From: an uncultured Hungatella sp.
GTDB lineage: Bacteria; Bacillota; Clostridia; Lachnospirales; Lachnospiraceae
Length of the DNA: 64,000 nt
Direction of reading: 5' to 3'
NCBI GenBank assembly: GCA_910585435.1
Contig: CAJUEJ010000001.1
Coordinates: 157,565 to 221,564 of the forward strand
Shown one piece after another: positions 8,911 to 17,123 of the stretch (positions are counted from its first letter, which is position 1; each line of letters begins with the position of its first letter). The translations under genes and the position numbers were made by a program. The notes under the pieces are model-generated. The model saw nothing but the letters and a program-made list of their open reading frames with translations. It did no database searches and was not told where the DNA came from.

Positions 8911-8948
8911 AAAAATCCGGCCCGTCTGTCAAAAACAAACGGACCGAT
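8911..8948 (-). terminator. Terminator of the ABC transporter operon
   Basis: On the minus strand CGGTCCGTTTGT pairs with ACAGACGGGCCG and is followed by GATTTTTG. It lies about 110 bases past the stop of the last permease gene. It could also slow transcripts arriving from the LCP gene on the other strand. Confidence 0.75.
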
Positions 8949-9055
8949 TAAAAAGGGGAGGATAAGTATTAATTTTCTCTGGTGTATGTCATTAGTATTG
9001 ACCGGAAATGGATGGTTATACATGAAATACAAAAAAATTTCAGATTTTTATCTAC

Positions 9056-9931
9056 TTATCCTTTTACGCCGCCTCCGGTAACACCTGCAATGATCTTCTC
9101 CGACAGGAAAATATACAGGATAAAGGTAGGCAGGAATACAATAACCACTGCCGCAAACATGCCGGCCCAGTCTCCGGTGTACTTCATGGAATTGATCATG
9201 GAGTAAAGTCCCACAGCGATTGGACGCAGCTTATCGGAGTTGGCAAAGATCAGGGAGATAAAATACTCATTCCAGATATTGATAAAGTTAAATATGGTTA
9301 CGGTTATGATGCCTGGCTGGGCCATAGGCAGCATAATCAGCCAGAAGGTTTTGGTGGGAGGGCATCCGTCGATGGCGGCCGCCTCCTCAAAAGCCCGCGA
9401 CAGGTTGCCGAAAAATGTCATCAGGAAGATGGTGGTGTAAGGAATGTTGATGCCGATATAGAGAAAAATCAGCAAAATGGCATTGCTCATCACATGATTC
9501 AGGATTCCCAGATTGGCCACAATGCCAAACAGCGGAAGAACGATCATAACCACCGGCACGCCCATGGCAGACACAAAGCCTGTCTGGATCAGCTTGTTTC
9601 CCGGGAATACAAACCGGGCCAGAACGTAGGCAGCCGGAGCACAGATGACAATCAAAAGGCTGCACGAGATGACAGAGTATATAAGAGAGTTTCTGAAAAT
9701 CCCGGCCACATCGGAATTGATCCATGCCTTCTCATAGTTTTCAAAATGCAGCCCTGAAGCCAGCAGCTTGTTGGAGAAAATCTCCTTGGTGGTGGAGAAG
9801 CTGGCTAACAGCACCCATCCCAGAAGAACAAAGGTGAAAGAAATCCACAGAAGCAGAATCAGGTATCCGGGGGCAAGACGAAGTTCTTTTCTCCAGTTTA
9901 CCGGTTCACGGTATTTGCTTTTTTTCAACAT
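9056..9931 (-). CDS. Carbohydrate ABC transporter permease, MalG/LacG type
   Basis: This is an inner-membrane subunit of a CUT1-type sugar importer. The 291-residue protein has six predicted membrane helices, starting with LILLWISFTFVLLGWVLLASF, and the EAA loop EEAAAIDGCPPTKTFWLIMLPMA that docks on the ATPase. It ends with SEKIIAGVTGGGVKG, typical of this subunit. It is the third gene of a minus-strand unit (binding protein, permease 1, permease 2), 15 bases after permease 1. No ATPase gene is nearby, so a shared MsmX-type ATPase elsewhere in the genome is likely. The neighbouring GH112 phosphorylase suggests that the substrate is galacto-N-biose or lacto-N-biose (inference). Confidence 0.93.
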   Translation of the reverse strand: MLKKSKYREPVNWRKELRLAPGYLILLLWISFTFVLLGWVLLASFSTTKEIFSNKLLASGLHFENYEKAWINSDVAGIFRNSLIYSVISCSLLIVICAPAAYVLARFVFPGNKLIQTGFVSAMGVPVVMIVLPLFGIVANLGILNHVMSNAILLIFLYIGINIPYTTIFLMTFFGNLSRAFEEAAAIDGCPPTKTFWLIMLPMAQPGIITVTIFNFINIWNEYFISLIFANSDKLRPIAVGLYSMINSMKYTGDWAGMFAAVVIVFLPTFILYIFLSEKIIAGVTGGGVKG

Positions 9932-9946
9932 AATCTTCCCCTCCTT

Positions 9947-10852
9947 TTAGAATTCCAGGTCATCATCTTTCAGAAGATGGTTGCACACCCAGAAGATAGC
10001 TACCACGCAGATGCTTAGGAGAACGCCGATGGCGGCGCCCAGGCCGGAGTTCCTCTCCGTGATGCTGTTTCCTGCACCGAAGATCTGCATATACATGTAA
10101 ACCATGGGGGTGATAGTCTGTGTGTCCGCCGTAACGGTGGAAAACAGCTGAGACCACACGAAGAAGCCCACACTGGTAACACTCCACATGGTAATGTTCG
10201 TCTTAAAAACACCCTTTAACAGAGGAAGCGTGATATAACGGAACTGATTGAATTTGTTGGCTCCGTCCAACGTGGCGGCCTCAAAATAATCGGCGCTGAT
10301 GCGCTCAATGCCGCTGGCAAAAATAAGCATGTGATATCCAACCATTCCAAAACAGTAGGCAAGTAAAAGAGCAGCAAATTTGTGGTCATTGTCCAGCCAC
10401 TGAACCTTGGCTAAGCTTGTAAGGCCCAGATTGGAAAAAACGGTTTTTAAGAGGCCGAACTTGGGGCTGTATACATACTGAAGCCACATGGTAGCCAGGG
10501 CAACGGCACTGACGATATTGGGCAGATAGATAACCGCCCGGAAAAAGCTTTTAAAGCGGATTCCGCTGGTGATGATGACAGCAAACAAAAGAGCCAGAGA
10601 CATAACGATAAGGCCTCCGAAAAGCCAGATCCGAAGCAGATTCCACATGGAGATACGGAACAAACTGGTATTGGCTAACTTCACAAAGTTATCCAGGCCT
10701 GTAAACTGCCATTTAGCTACCGGGTCCGTGATTCCGTCGATCCTGAAAAAGCTCATGATAATGGTGCGGATGATGGGATATAGGAAAATAATAGAAAATA
10801 TCAACACTGCCGGAGCTAAAAACAGTATGATCATGCCTTTATTTCGTTTCAT
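9947..10852 (-). CDS. Carbohydrate ABC transporter permease, MalF/UgpA type
   Basis: Partner permease of the MalG-type subunit, 301 residues. It starts MKRNKGMIILFLAPAVLIF, has six predicted membrane helices, and carries the EAA-type loop around ISADYFEAATLDGANKFNQF followed by RYITLPLL. It lacks the large extra periplasmic domain of E. coli MalF, as expected in Firmicutes. It is the second gene of the transport unit and is separated from the binding-protein gene by a terminator-like hairpin and a 163-bp palindrome. Both features should lower permease expression relative to the binding protein. The start follows GGGGGAAACCGGG. Confidence 0.93.
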   Translation of the reverse strand: MKRNKGMIILFLAPAVLIFSIIFLYPIIRTIIMSFFRIDGITDPVAKWQFTGLDNFVKLANTSLFRISMWNLLRIWLFGGLIVMSLALLFAVIITSGIRFKSFFRAVIYLPNIVSAVALATMWLQYVYSPKFGLLKTVFSNLGLTSLAKVQWLDNDHKFAALLLAYCFGMVGYHMLIFASGIERISADYFEAATLDGANKFNQFRYITLPLLKGVFKTNITMWSVTSVGFFVWSQLFSTVTADTQTITPMVYMYMQIFGAGNSITERNSGLGAAIGVLLSICVVAIFWVCNHLLKDDDLEF

Positions 10853-10875
10853 CCCGGTTTCCCCCTTTCATTAAT

Positions 10876-10907
10876 AAAAGGCGGCAGCGAATCCTGCCGC
10901 CTTTTTA
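10876..10907 (-). terminator. Bidirectional hairpin terminator or attenuator between binding protein and permease genes
   Basis: AAAAGGCGGCAG and CTGCCGCCTTTTT form a perfect GC-rich stem with a short loop and a T-run on either strand. It lies inside the transport unit, so partial termination would make the binding protein more abundant than the permeases. Confidence 0.75.
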
Positions 10908-10942
10908 GTTTTTGCTCTTCCGGCACTGCCGGAGAAATTATT

Positions 10943-11105
10943 AGTACTGACTTGCGGAAATAACGGTGAATTAAGTGCCTGATGTCTGCGTCATCTGTGC
11001 GTCTGCAAAGCGACGGCGTAGTGGTGCCTACGTCTAGCTTTGCAGGCGTGCAGAGGGCGTAGGCAGCGGGTGCTTAATTCACTGGAATTTCCGCAAGGCA
11101 GTACT
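10943..11105. repeat. 163-bp near-perfect palindrome in the ABC operon
   Basis: The left arm starting AGTACTGACTTGCGGAAAT and the right arm, read as reverse complement starting AGTACTGCCTTGCGGAAAT, match over most of about 80 bases. Shared blocks include GTGAATTAAG and GCAAAGC. The right end overlaps the stop codon of the binding-protein gene. It could be a small non-autonomous palindromic repeat (REP- or MITE-like) or an mRNA-stabilising stem. No coding capacity is seen. Confidence 0.75.
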
Positions 11106-12450
11106 AGTTTCCTGCCTTCTTCAGTGCGTCCACGAATCCCTGAGCATCCACGCTGCCGCCGCAGAGCTTTAAGAAGTTCTCCTTGATAATAGGAGTCATA
11201 TCGGCATTGGCCTCAGCACCTGCTGCCCACGGATAACGGGTGGTCATGCTGTCCATAACCGGTTTTACACAGGAGATCAGTGCAGGCCACTCGGTGTTGT
11301 TGGAGTCTGCCGGGATACCGATAGACAGCTCAGAAAGCATCTTGTCAAATTCACCCTGGGTGATGTAGCAGATCAGCTTAAATGCGTTCTCTGCATTCTG
11401 GGAATCCTTGTTGATAGCCAGAACCTGAGCACCGTAGTTTGCTGCATCCACGCCGTCGGTTCCGCCGTCTACTGCCGGATAGCTGAAGCATCCCCATACA
11501 AAGTCATCCCCTGCCATATCCTTTACTTCGTTGGGCAGCCAGGAGCCGTTTAAGTACATAGCGGCTGTTCCCATAGCCAGTTCCTGATTCTGGCCTGCAG
11601 GCCATACATTGGAGGCGATGGTCTCGGAGAAGTATCCCTTGCTTGCAAAATCAGCATATGCCTCTGCCGTAGCGATAACCGCCGGGTCATCCCACTGGCC
11701 GCCCTTGACGATCTCTTCGGTCTTGGGCTCGCCTACCAGTCTGGACATATGGTAACCGAACATACAGGTAATGTAAGCGTCATCACAGGTGATAGGAGTG
11801 TAGCCGGCTTCCTTGATCTTTGCACAAGCCTCATCCAGTTCGGCCCATGTGGTAGGAACGCTGGTTACGCCTGCCTCGTCAAAAATAGCCTGATTGTAGA
11901 AAAATGCAAATACATTGGGCTGATAAGGAATGGATTTTAAGGAGCCGCCCCCTACTTCACGGCAGGCTGCGATTAAGCCTGCATTGGCTGTGGCTTCATA
12001 GTCAGCCGCCTTTGCCAGGTCCTCCAGATCCATAAGATACTGGCCCCAGGTAGTATTCACACGGTCAATATCCTCGTCGAACAAATCAATGTTGGTTCCT
12101 GCGTCAAGTGCCGGCTGCAGTCCCTCACGGATACCGGTACGGCCCTTAAACTGCAGATCCACAGCGATGCCGGTGTCCTCCACAAACTTGTCAACCGCCG
12201 CCTGAATCGCCTGGCCCTGGGGCTCCGTAGCCTCCCACATGGACCAGTATACCAGGCTGCCGCCGTCTCCGGCAGGCTCCTTGGCCTCCTCTGAGCCGCC
12301 GTCTGCCGGCGCCGCCGCGGTTGTGGTCTCTGCCGGCGCTGCTGCCGCTGTCGTGGTGGTGGTTCCTGCATCCTTGCTGCCACCGCCGCATGCAGTCAGG
12401 GAAACTGCCATTGCAGATGCCAGTACCAGTGACATAATTTGTTTCTTCAT
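11104..12450 (-). CDS. Extracellular solute-binding lipoprotein of a sugar ABC transporter
   Basis: This CUT1-type binding protein of 448 residues captures the sugar and delivers it to the two downstream permeases. It has a lipoprotein signal (MKKQIMSLVLASAMAVSLTAC with lipobox LTAC), then a Thr/Ala/Glu linker of about 45 residues, then the type 1 extracellular binding fold (DLFDEDIDRVNTTWGQYL, AMYLNGSWLPNEV, INKDSQNAENAFKLI). I chose the ATG at 12450 because it is preceded by GAGGAGGAT and gives a proper signal peptide. A longer open frame reaches 12561 but has no such site. The binding specificity cannot be read from sequence. The adjacent GH112 gene makes a beta-1,3-galactosyl-HexNAc disaccharide the best guess. 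Confidence 0.93.
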   Translation of the reverse strand: MKKQIMSLVLASAMAVSLTACGGGSKDAGTTTTTAAAAPAETTTAAAPADGGSEEAKEPAGDGGSLVYWSMWEATEPQGQAIQAAVDKFVEDTGIAVDLQFKGRTGIREGLQPALDAGTNIDLFDEDIDRVNTTWGQYLMDLEDLAKAADYEATANAGLIAACREVGGGSLKSIPYQPNVFAFFYNQAIFDEAGVTSVPTTWAELDEACAKIKEAGYTPITCDDAYITCMFGYHMSRLVGEPKTEEIVKGGQWDDPAVIATAEAYADFASKGYFSETIASNVWPAGQNQELAMGTAAMYLNGSWLPNEVKDMAGDDFVWGCFSYPAVDGGTDGVDAANYGAQVLAINKDSQNAENAFKLICYITQGEFDKMLSELSIGIPADSNNTEWPALISCVKPVMDSMTTRYPWAAGAEANADMTPIIKENFLKLCGGSVDAQGFVDALKKAGN

Positions 12451-12731
12451 AAATAATATCCTCCTCATTGTTTTGTCGCATTGTAACGATTCCGCTTTCT
12501 GCTTCCTGGTTACGATGCATATGTGTCTGTTGCTGCTGTATTTAGTATAGTAAATATGCACAGGAAAATATTTACATAATCAGCCATTATATTTGTACAT
12601 TAGGATAAATATGGTGAAATTGCATATATATTCGCCGATTTCCAGCAATACAATACATGTTTTTGACTATGCTTTTTGAAACAAATTCTGTCGTGAAATG
12701 AATTTTCACCAATCCCCGGATGTTGGGAATA

Positions 12732-14894
12732 TTACATGGACTTCCAGAGGATCTGGCTTCCTTTCAGGTGGAACATCTGACAGCTTCCGGTGCCGTCATA
12801 GACCATGGTATCCTGGACATCCCCTGAGTTGTTGACAACAGCATATTTTTTCGTCTCAGGATATGCGTGAACCTCGCACAGAGGATTGTCTGCATACCAT
12901 TTTTTCATGCGATCTTCCTGGCCGGCGCTGTAATAAATACTGCGCAGAAGAAGCCTGGTATTTTCATAACTGTAGGGCAGACCGGCAATGTAGACACCTT
13001 TTCCCCTGCCGTAGGGGTGGGCGCTGAGATGGATCTCCCCGTCAGAAAACTCTGCAATCTCCGTAGCTTGGGAGAGTGCATAAAGATTCTTTACGCTTTC
13101 TCCGAAGTCAAAGCCTGTTTGCCGGTCTTCCCTCAGAAAATGCTGTGGCTGTTCCTCTGTAAAATATTTATCTGTGGAAAGGGTGAAGCCCAGCTCCTTA
13201 TCAATGCCCAGCACGTCTGCCAGCTGGAAGAAACGGCCTCCAAAATGGGCGGCCGACGGCTCTCCGATCCCTACAAAGCCGCCTCCCTCATAGACAAACC
13301 GGCGGATCCGGGTTACAAGCGCTTCATTCAGCCATGCGTCTCCGCCGGAGAAGGCGGTGCCTGCTGCCCCGGCGTTGACGATGACGTCGACATCATCAGG
13401 AATCCCCTGATTTAAGATATCGTCAAAGCTTAAGAACACCACGTCTACGCTCATACCGCTTAAAGCTTCCAGCATTCCGAAATAAGAGTAGGTCTGCTTG
13501 TACCACAGCGCGTGAGCCACCATAAAGGACTGCCAGGACCGCAGCTTTCCCCAGCAGTTGAGGACCGCCACCTTCAGGCCGCAGTATGGGCGGCTTCCTG
13601 CAATATTGTCATAGATCTCACGAAACTCATCGGTTACCTGCTCAATGTAATCTACAAATTTTGGAAATTTATATGCAAGGCTTAAGTATCCCCCATAGCC
13701 GATCCGGTCTAAGGGCTTACGCATCAGGGCTCTCCTGGCGCCCAGCCAGTTTTCCCTGGCCTCCACACAGGGATCATTTCCCTCATAAAAGGTATCCGGG
13801 AAAAAGTAGGGCAGGAACCTTCCTTCCGTATATTTCACCCCGGGAATGTCGGAGATCAGACGCAGGGTGGCTCCCCCGCCTACGCTTCCCACCACCGCAT
13901 CCAGCCCGATTTCCGGAAAATACGGTCCGTAGGGTTCCGTTCCAATCCAGTTGTCCCCCAAAAACATCATGGCCTCCCGGCCGGCCTCATGAACCAGGGC
14001 CACCAGCTCCCCGGCCTTTTTTGCCACGAAGCGCTGGATGAAATCCATATAGTCCAGATACTGCCTGGTGGGAACACGGAAGGTGGAGTTGTAGTAGCCG
14101 TTGTCCACAATGTCCTCAGGCCGTAGCCGGTAGCCGTACTCCTGCTCAAATTCTTCCAGAGCCTTCACCGACACGGTGGCTCCATAGCCGAACCAGTCCA
14201 CGAATTTTTCCTTTGCTTTATCATTAAACACCAGGGTAAAATGATAGAAAAATGTGGTAAACCGCACCACGTCTGTCCTGGGATTGTCCTTTAACCATTG
14301 AATCAGATAGTCCCTGGCAAACCGGCCGGATGCAGGCTGGCGCACGTCAAAGGGAATCTCATGAGGCTTGTCGCCCCAGTCATTGGTAATGTGGTTGTAC
14401 ATCTGGGTGGGATCCCAGAGGGCGTAGACCAGAAACGATACGGTGTACTCGTGAAACGGCAGGGCATGCCGTACCGTAACAATATTCTCTGCCTCATCCA
14501 CATCCCAGCTGTCCCCGGCCACAGGCTCCCCCGCAGTCCGGTCCATAACCTCCCACCATGTCTTGCAGTCATGGACATAGTCAGGAGATACCTGCTGTCC
14601 AAAATATCCTTCCATAAACGGAATCTCCGCCGTATCCTTCACGGCTGTCACCCTGCGGCTCATGAGATACATCTGCTGGCATTCTTCCATATGCTCTTTT
14701 GCAAATTCATTGTGCCCTCTGGCCACGAAGTAGGTGGTGTAAACAGACGCATCCAGCGCCTTTATCTCATCCGGAAGCTTGGTTCCGTCGCTGTCCCGCA
14801 GGGCATCCGCCCCCCAGCGGTTCATCATTTCCTTAGTCTCATTTAAAAAATTTCCCTCGCTGGGAAGTGTAACCCTTCCTTTTGTTTTTGCCAT
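12732..14894 (-). CDS. 1,3-beta-galactosyl-N-acetylhexosamine phosphorylase (GH112, GNB/LNB phosphorylase)
   Basis: This cytoplasmic enzyme splits galacto-N-biose or lacto-N-biose with phosphate into galactose-1-phosphate and GalNAc or GlcNAc. The 720-residue protein matches the family over its whole length: GRVTLPSEGNFLNETKEMM, RWGADALRDSDGT, WWEVMDRTAGEPV, HEYTVSFLVYALWDPTQMYN, and FLGDNWIGTEPYGPYFPEIG, where the Asp of GDNWIG corresponds to the catalytic acid of bifidobacterial LnpA. I chose the ATG at 14894, right after AGGGGGAAAAC. An open frame to 14990 would translate a repeat element shared with another leader. A divergent AraC regulator, a HexNAc kinase-like gene and a sugar nucleotidyltransferase lie beside it, which supports this pathway. 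The related D-galactosyl-beta-1,4-L-rhamnose phosphorylases are an alternative specificity. Confidence 0.93.
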   Translation of the reverse strand: MAKTKGRVTLPSEGNFLNETKEMMNRWGADALRDSDGTKLPDEIKALDASVYTTYFVARGHNEFAKEHMEECQQMYLMSRRVTAVKDTAEIPFMEGYFGQQVSPDYVHDCKTWWEVMDRTAGEPVAGDSWDVDEAENIVTVRHALPFHEYTVSFLVYALWDPTQMYNHITNDWGDKPHEIPFDVRQPASGRFARDYLIQWLKDNPRTDVVRFTTFFYHFTLVFNDKAKEKFVDWFGYGATVSVKALEEFEQEYGYRLRPEDIVDNGYYNSTFRVPTRQYLDYMDFIQRFVAKKAGELVALVHEAGREAMMFLGDNWIGTEPYGPYFPEIGLDAVVGSVGGGATLRLISDIPGVKYTEGRFLPYFFPDTFYEGNDPCVEARENWLGARRALMRKPLDRIGYGGYLSLAYKFPKFVDYIEQVTDEFREIYDNIAGSRPYCGLKVAVLNCWGKLRSWQSFMVAHALWYKQTYSYFGMLEALSGMSVDVVFLSFDDILNQGIPDDVDVIVNAGAAGTAFSGGDAWLNEALVTRIRRFVYEGGGFVGIGEPSAAHFGGRFFQLADVLGIDKELGFTLSTDKYFTEEQPQHFLREDRQTGFDFGESVKNLYALSQATEIAEFSDGEIHLSAHPYGRGKGVYIAGLPYSYENTRLLLRSIYYSAGQEDRMKKWYADNPLCEVHAYPETKKYAVVNNSGDVQDTMVYDGTGSCQMFHLKGSQILWKSM

Positions 14895-14895
14895 G

Positions 14896-14973
14896 TTTTC
14901 CCCCTGTATATGTTTATGTAGTCCTGAAATCTTTCCTGTACCTGCCTTTGCGGCTGCGCTATTTTGCGTACAC
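14896..14973 (-). repeat. Copy 2 of the interspersed leader element, upstream of the GH112 gene
   Basis: Read on the minus strand, this leader shares CAAAGGCAGGT.CAGGA.AGATT, then TACATAA, then TACAGGGGGAAAA with 6978-7056. It ends by supplying the ribosome binding site AGGGGG of the phosphorylase gene. The left arm of the long hairpin found with copy 1 is not present here. Confidence 0.6.
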
Positions 14974-15010
14974 CTTAAAATATCGTCCACAGCCCCCCTT
15001 CACCCAATTC

Positions 15011-15039
15011 TTGCCCCCCGCCCTGTATTGTGATATACT
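15011..15039 (+). promoter_or_regulatory. Candidate promoter of the AraC regulator
   Basis: TTGCCC (15011-15016), 17 bases, TATACT (15034-15039). It lies in the divergent region between the GH112 gene and the regulator. Pattern match only. Confidence 0.45.
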
Positions 15040-15075
15040 ACCCATAAAGGAAACCGAACCCTGAGGAGGCTTTTT

Positions 15076-16023
15076 ATGTCCTACAAAAGTACCCATCTGC
15101 GCACGGTCCTCTCTGTCCGCAGTATCATTTCCATCCACTATTTTGACTATATGAGCGATTTTACCTTCCCCGGAGAAAGTCACGATTTCTGGGAGATTCT
15201 CTGTGTGGATAAGGGCGAGATTGACGCGGTGGCAGGCAGTGAGCGCCATACCTTAAAGAGAGGCAGCATTATTTTCCACCAGCCGGATGAATTCCACAAT
15301 GTTATCACCAACGGCCGCAGCGCCCCCAGCCTGGTTGTCATCGGCTTTGAATGCAATTCCCCCTATATGGATGCTTTCAAAGGCCAGATCCTGACGGTTC
15401 AGGAGACGGAGCGGGCTCTTTTGGCCCAGATTATCATCGAGGCGCGCCATGCATTCTGCGGCCGTCTGGACAACCCTTATCAGGAGGAGCTGATCCGCAG
15501 CACGGATCCTCCTGTCTTCGGGGCGGAACAGCTTATCAGCAGCTATCTGGAGGAGCTGCTCATCCACCTTTACCGCCGTTACTTTGCCAACCCTCTTCCC
15601 GTTCCCAGCACAAATCCGGAAAGGCTCCGGACGGGGGGGCGTCCAAATGAAACGTATAACCGGATTATCCGCTGTATGGAAGAGCATATCCATGAGCAGA
15701 TGACCATTGAAAAGATTTGTAAGGACACCCTGGTAAGCCGTTCCCATCTCCAGAAGCTGTTTCAGGAGATTCACGGATGCGGCGCCATGGAATATTTTAC
15801 TTTGATGAAGATTAACACTGCCAAGGAGCTGATTCGGACAAACCAGCTGAACTTCACACAGATATCTGACCGTCTGGGCTATACCTCCATCCACTATTTT
15901 TCCAGGCAGTTTAAAAAGCTTACCCATATGACCCCGTCAGAATACGCTTCCTCCATCCGGCTTCTCTCAGAGAGGACAGACCTTCTGGGAGACAGCCGGG
16001 TGCCGGGAGAGGATCAGCCCTGA
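15076..16023 (+). CDS. AraC-family transcriptional regulator with cupin sensor domain
   Basis: This 315-residue protein has an N-terminal cupin-like sugar-sensing domain (about residues 15-120, with ESHDFWEILCVDKGEIDAVAG and GSIIFHQPDEFH) and a C-terminal AraC DNA-binding domain (about 205-305). The latter carries the two helix-turn-helix units IEKICKDTLVSRSHLQKLFQ and ISDRLGYTSIHYFSRQFKK. The Shine-Dalgarno site TGAGGAGG is followed by the ATG at 15076. It is transcribed away from the phosphorylase gene and tail-to-tail into the kinase gene (10-base overlap), so it is the natural candidate regulator of this sugar module. The inducer is not visible. A GNB/LNB-type sugar or its phosphate is inferred from context. 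Confidence 0.92.
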   Translation: MSYKSTHLRTVLSVRSIISIHYFDYMSDFTFPGESHDFWEILCVDKGEIDAVAGSERHTLKRGSIIFHQPDEFHNVITNGRSAPSLVVIGFECNSPYMDAFKGQILTVQETERALLAQIIIEARHAFCGRLDNPYQEELIRSTDPPVFGAEQLISSYLEELLIHLYRRYFANPLPVPSTNPERLRTGGRPNETYNRIIRCMEEHIHEQMTIEKICKDTLVSRSHLQKLFQEIHGCGAMEYFTLMKINTAKELIRTNQLNFTQISDRLGYTSIHYFSRQFKKLTHMTPSEYASSIRLLSERTDLLGDSRVPGEDQP

Positions 16024-17123
16024 TATTTTTCTACGATGGCAGCCAAATCCGCCCATTTTCTCTCTATATCGGCAACCAGCGCCAGCTGGGTGCGGCACCG
16101 ATCCAGGTTGTGGCCTTCCCGGCTGGTGTGGAAATACACGTCTCCCTGAAGGTAATCGGTGAGAAAACGCATTCCGCATTCCAGGGTCATCATCTTGGCG
16201 CCGTAGGGAAGAAGCTCTGTCTCTGTCCGGGTCAGGCGTCCCTGGCTTCCCTCCAGGAATCCTTTTGTGTAAACCTCAAAAAGAGGCAGGGACAGGGAGA
16301 CCTTGGACAGATCTGTCTCATCCTCCTGGGCCGTATTGGCGCCGAAACGGATGGAATCTCCGTAGTCAAAGATGGAGAAGCCGGGCATGATGGTATCAAG
16401 GTCAATGATGCACAGGGCCTGGCCTGTGGCGTCGTCGATCATGATGTTGTTTAATTTGGTGTCATTGTGGCTTACACGGACAGGAAGCCTGCCTTCTTCC
16501 TTAAGGCGGAGGGCAAGGCCCATGTCTTCCTTCCGCTCTCTGATAAACTGAATCTCCTCTGCCACCTGGCCGGCCCTGCCCATCACATCCTCCCGGACAG
16601 CCTTTTCAAAGGTCTCGTATCTGGCAGGGGTGTTGTGGAAATTGGGAATGGTCTCATGAAGCTCATCGGCCGGGTAATCTGCCAGAAGGCACTGGAACCG
16701 TCCGAAGGCTTTTCCACTCTGGTAAAAATCTTTTGGATCCTCCACCAGGTTGTAGCAGGTTGCCTGGGAGATAAAAAGATACATTCTCCAGCAATGCCCC
16801 AGGCTGTCTGTGTAGTAATCCTGTCCGTCCCTGGTGGGGACCAGATTCAGGGTTTCACGGTCAGGGTCGCCGTGGTTTTCTATGATCTGGCGGCGCAGAA
16901 AGGAGGTAACTCCTTTTACATTGCTCATAAGCCCTTTAATATCTTTAAAGACCTCCTGATTCATCTGCTGCAGGATGTAGGCGTATTCCTGCCCCTTTTC
17001 CCGGCAGACCAGGCGGTATGTAAGGTTGATATGACCACTTCCATAGGGCTCACAGGATTCTATGGTTCCCTTTATTAAAAATGCCTGGGCGGCTTCCAGC
17101 ATGGTCTCACGGCTGTTATTCAT
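16014..17123 (-). CDS. Phosphotransferase-family sugar kinase, N-acetylhexosamine 1-kinase-like (NahK/LnpB type)
   Basis: This is an APH/choline-kinase-fold enzyme of 369 residues. Visible motifs are GHINLTYRL (nucleotide loop), the catalytic loop VSHNDTKLNNIM and the metal-binding CIIDLDTIMPGFSIFDYGDSIRF. NahK phosphorylates GlcNAc or GalNAc at O1. That product is then uridylylated, and in bifidobacteria the gene sits with the GNB/LNB phosphorylase gene exactly as here. The start codon overlaps the stop of the upstream nucleotidyltransferase gene (8 bases), which suggests translational coupling. Another hexose or aminoglycoside-like substrate cannot be excluded from motifs alone. The context is the main support for the specificity. 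Confidence 0.85.
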   Translation of the reverse strand: MNNSRETMLEAAQAFLIKGTIESCEPYGSGHINLTYRLVCREKGQEYAYILQQMNQEVFKDIKGLMSNVKGVTSFLRRQIIENHGDPDRETLNLVPTRDGQDYYTDSLGHCWRMYLFISQATCYNLVEDPKDFYQSGKAFGRFQCLLADYPADELHETIPNFHNTPARYETFEKAVREDVMGRAGQVAEEIQFIRERKEDMGLALRLKEEGRLPVRVSHNDTKLNNIMIDDATGQALCIIDLDTIMPGFSIFDYGDSIRFGANTAQEDETDLSKVSLSLPLFEVYTKGFLEGSQGRLTRTETELLPYGAKMMTLECGMRFLTDYLQGDVYFHTSREGHNLDRCRTQLALVADIERKWADLAAIVEKYQG

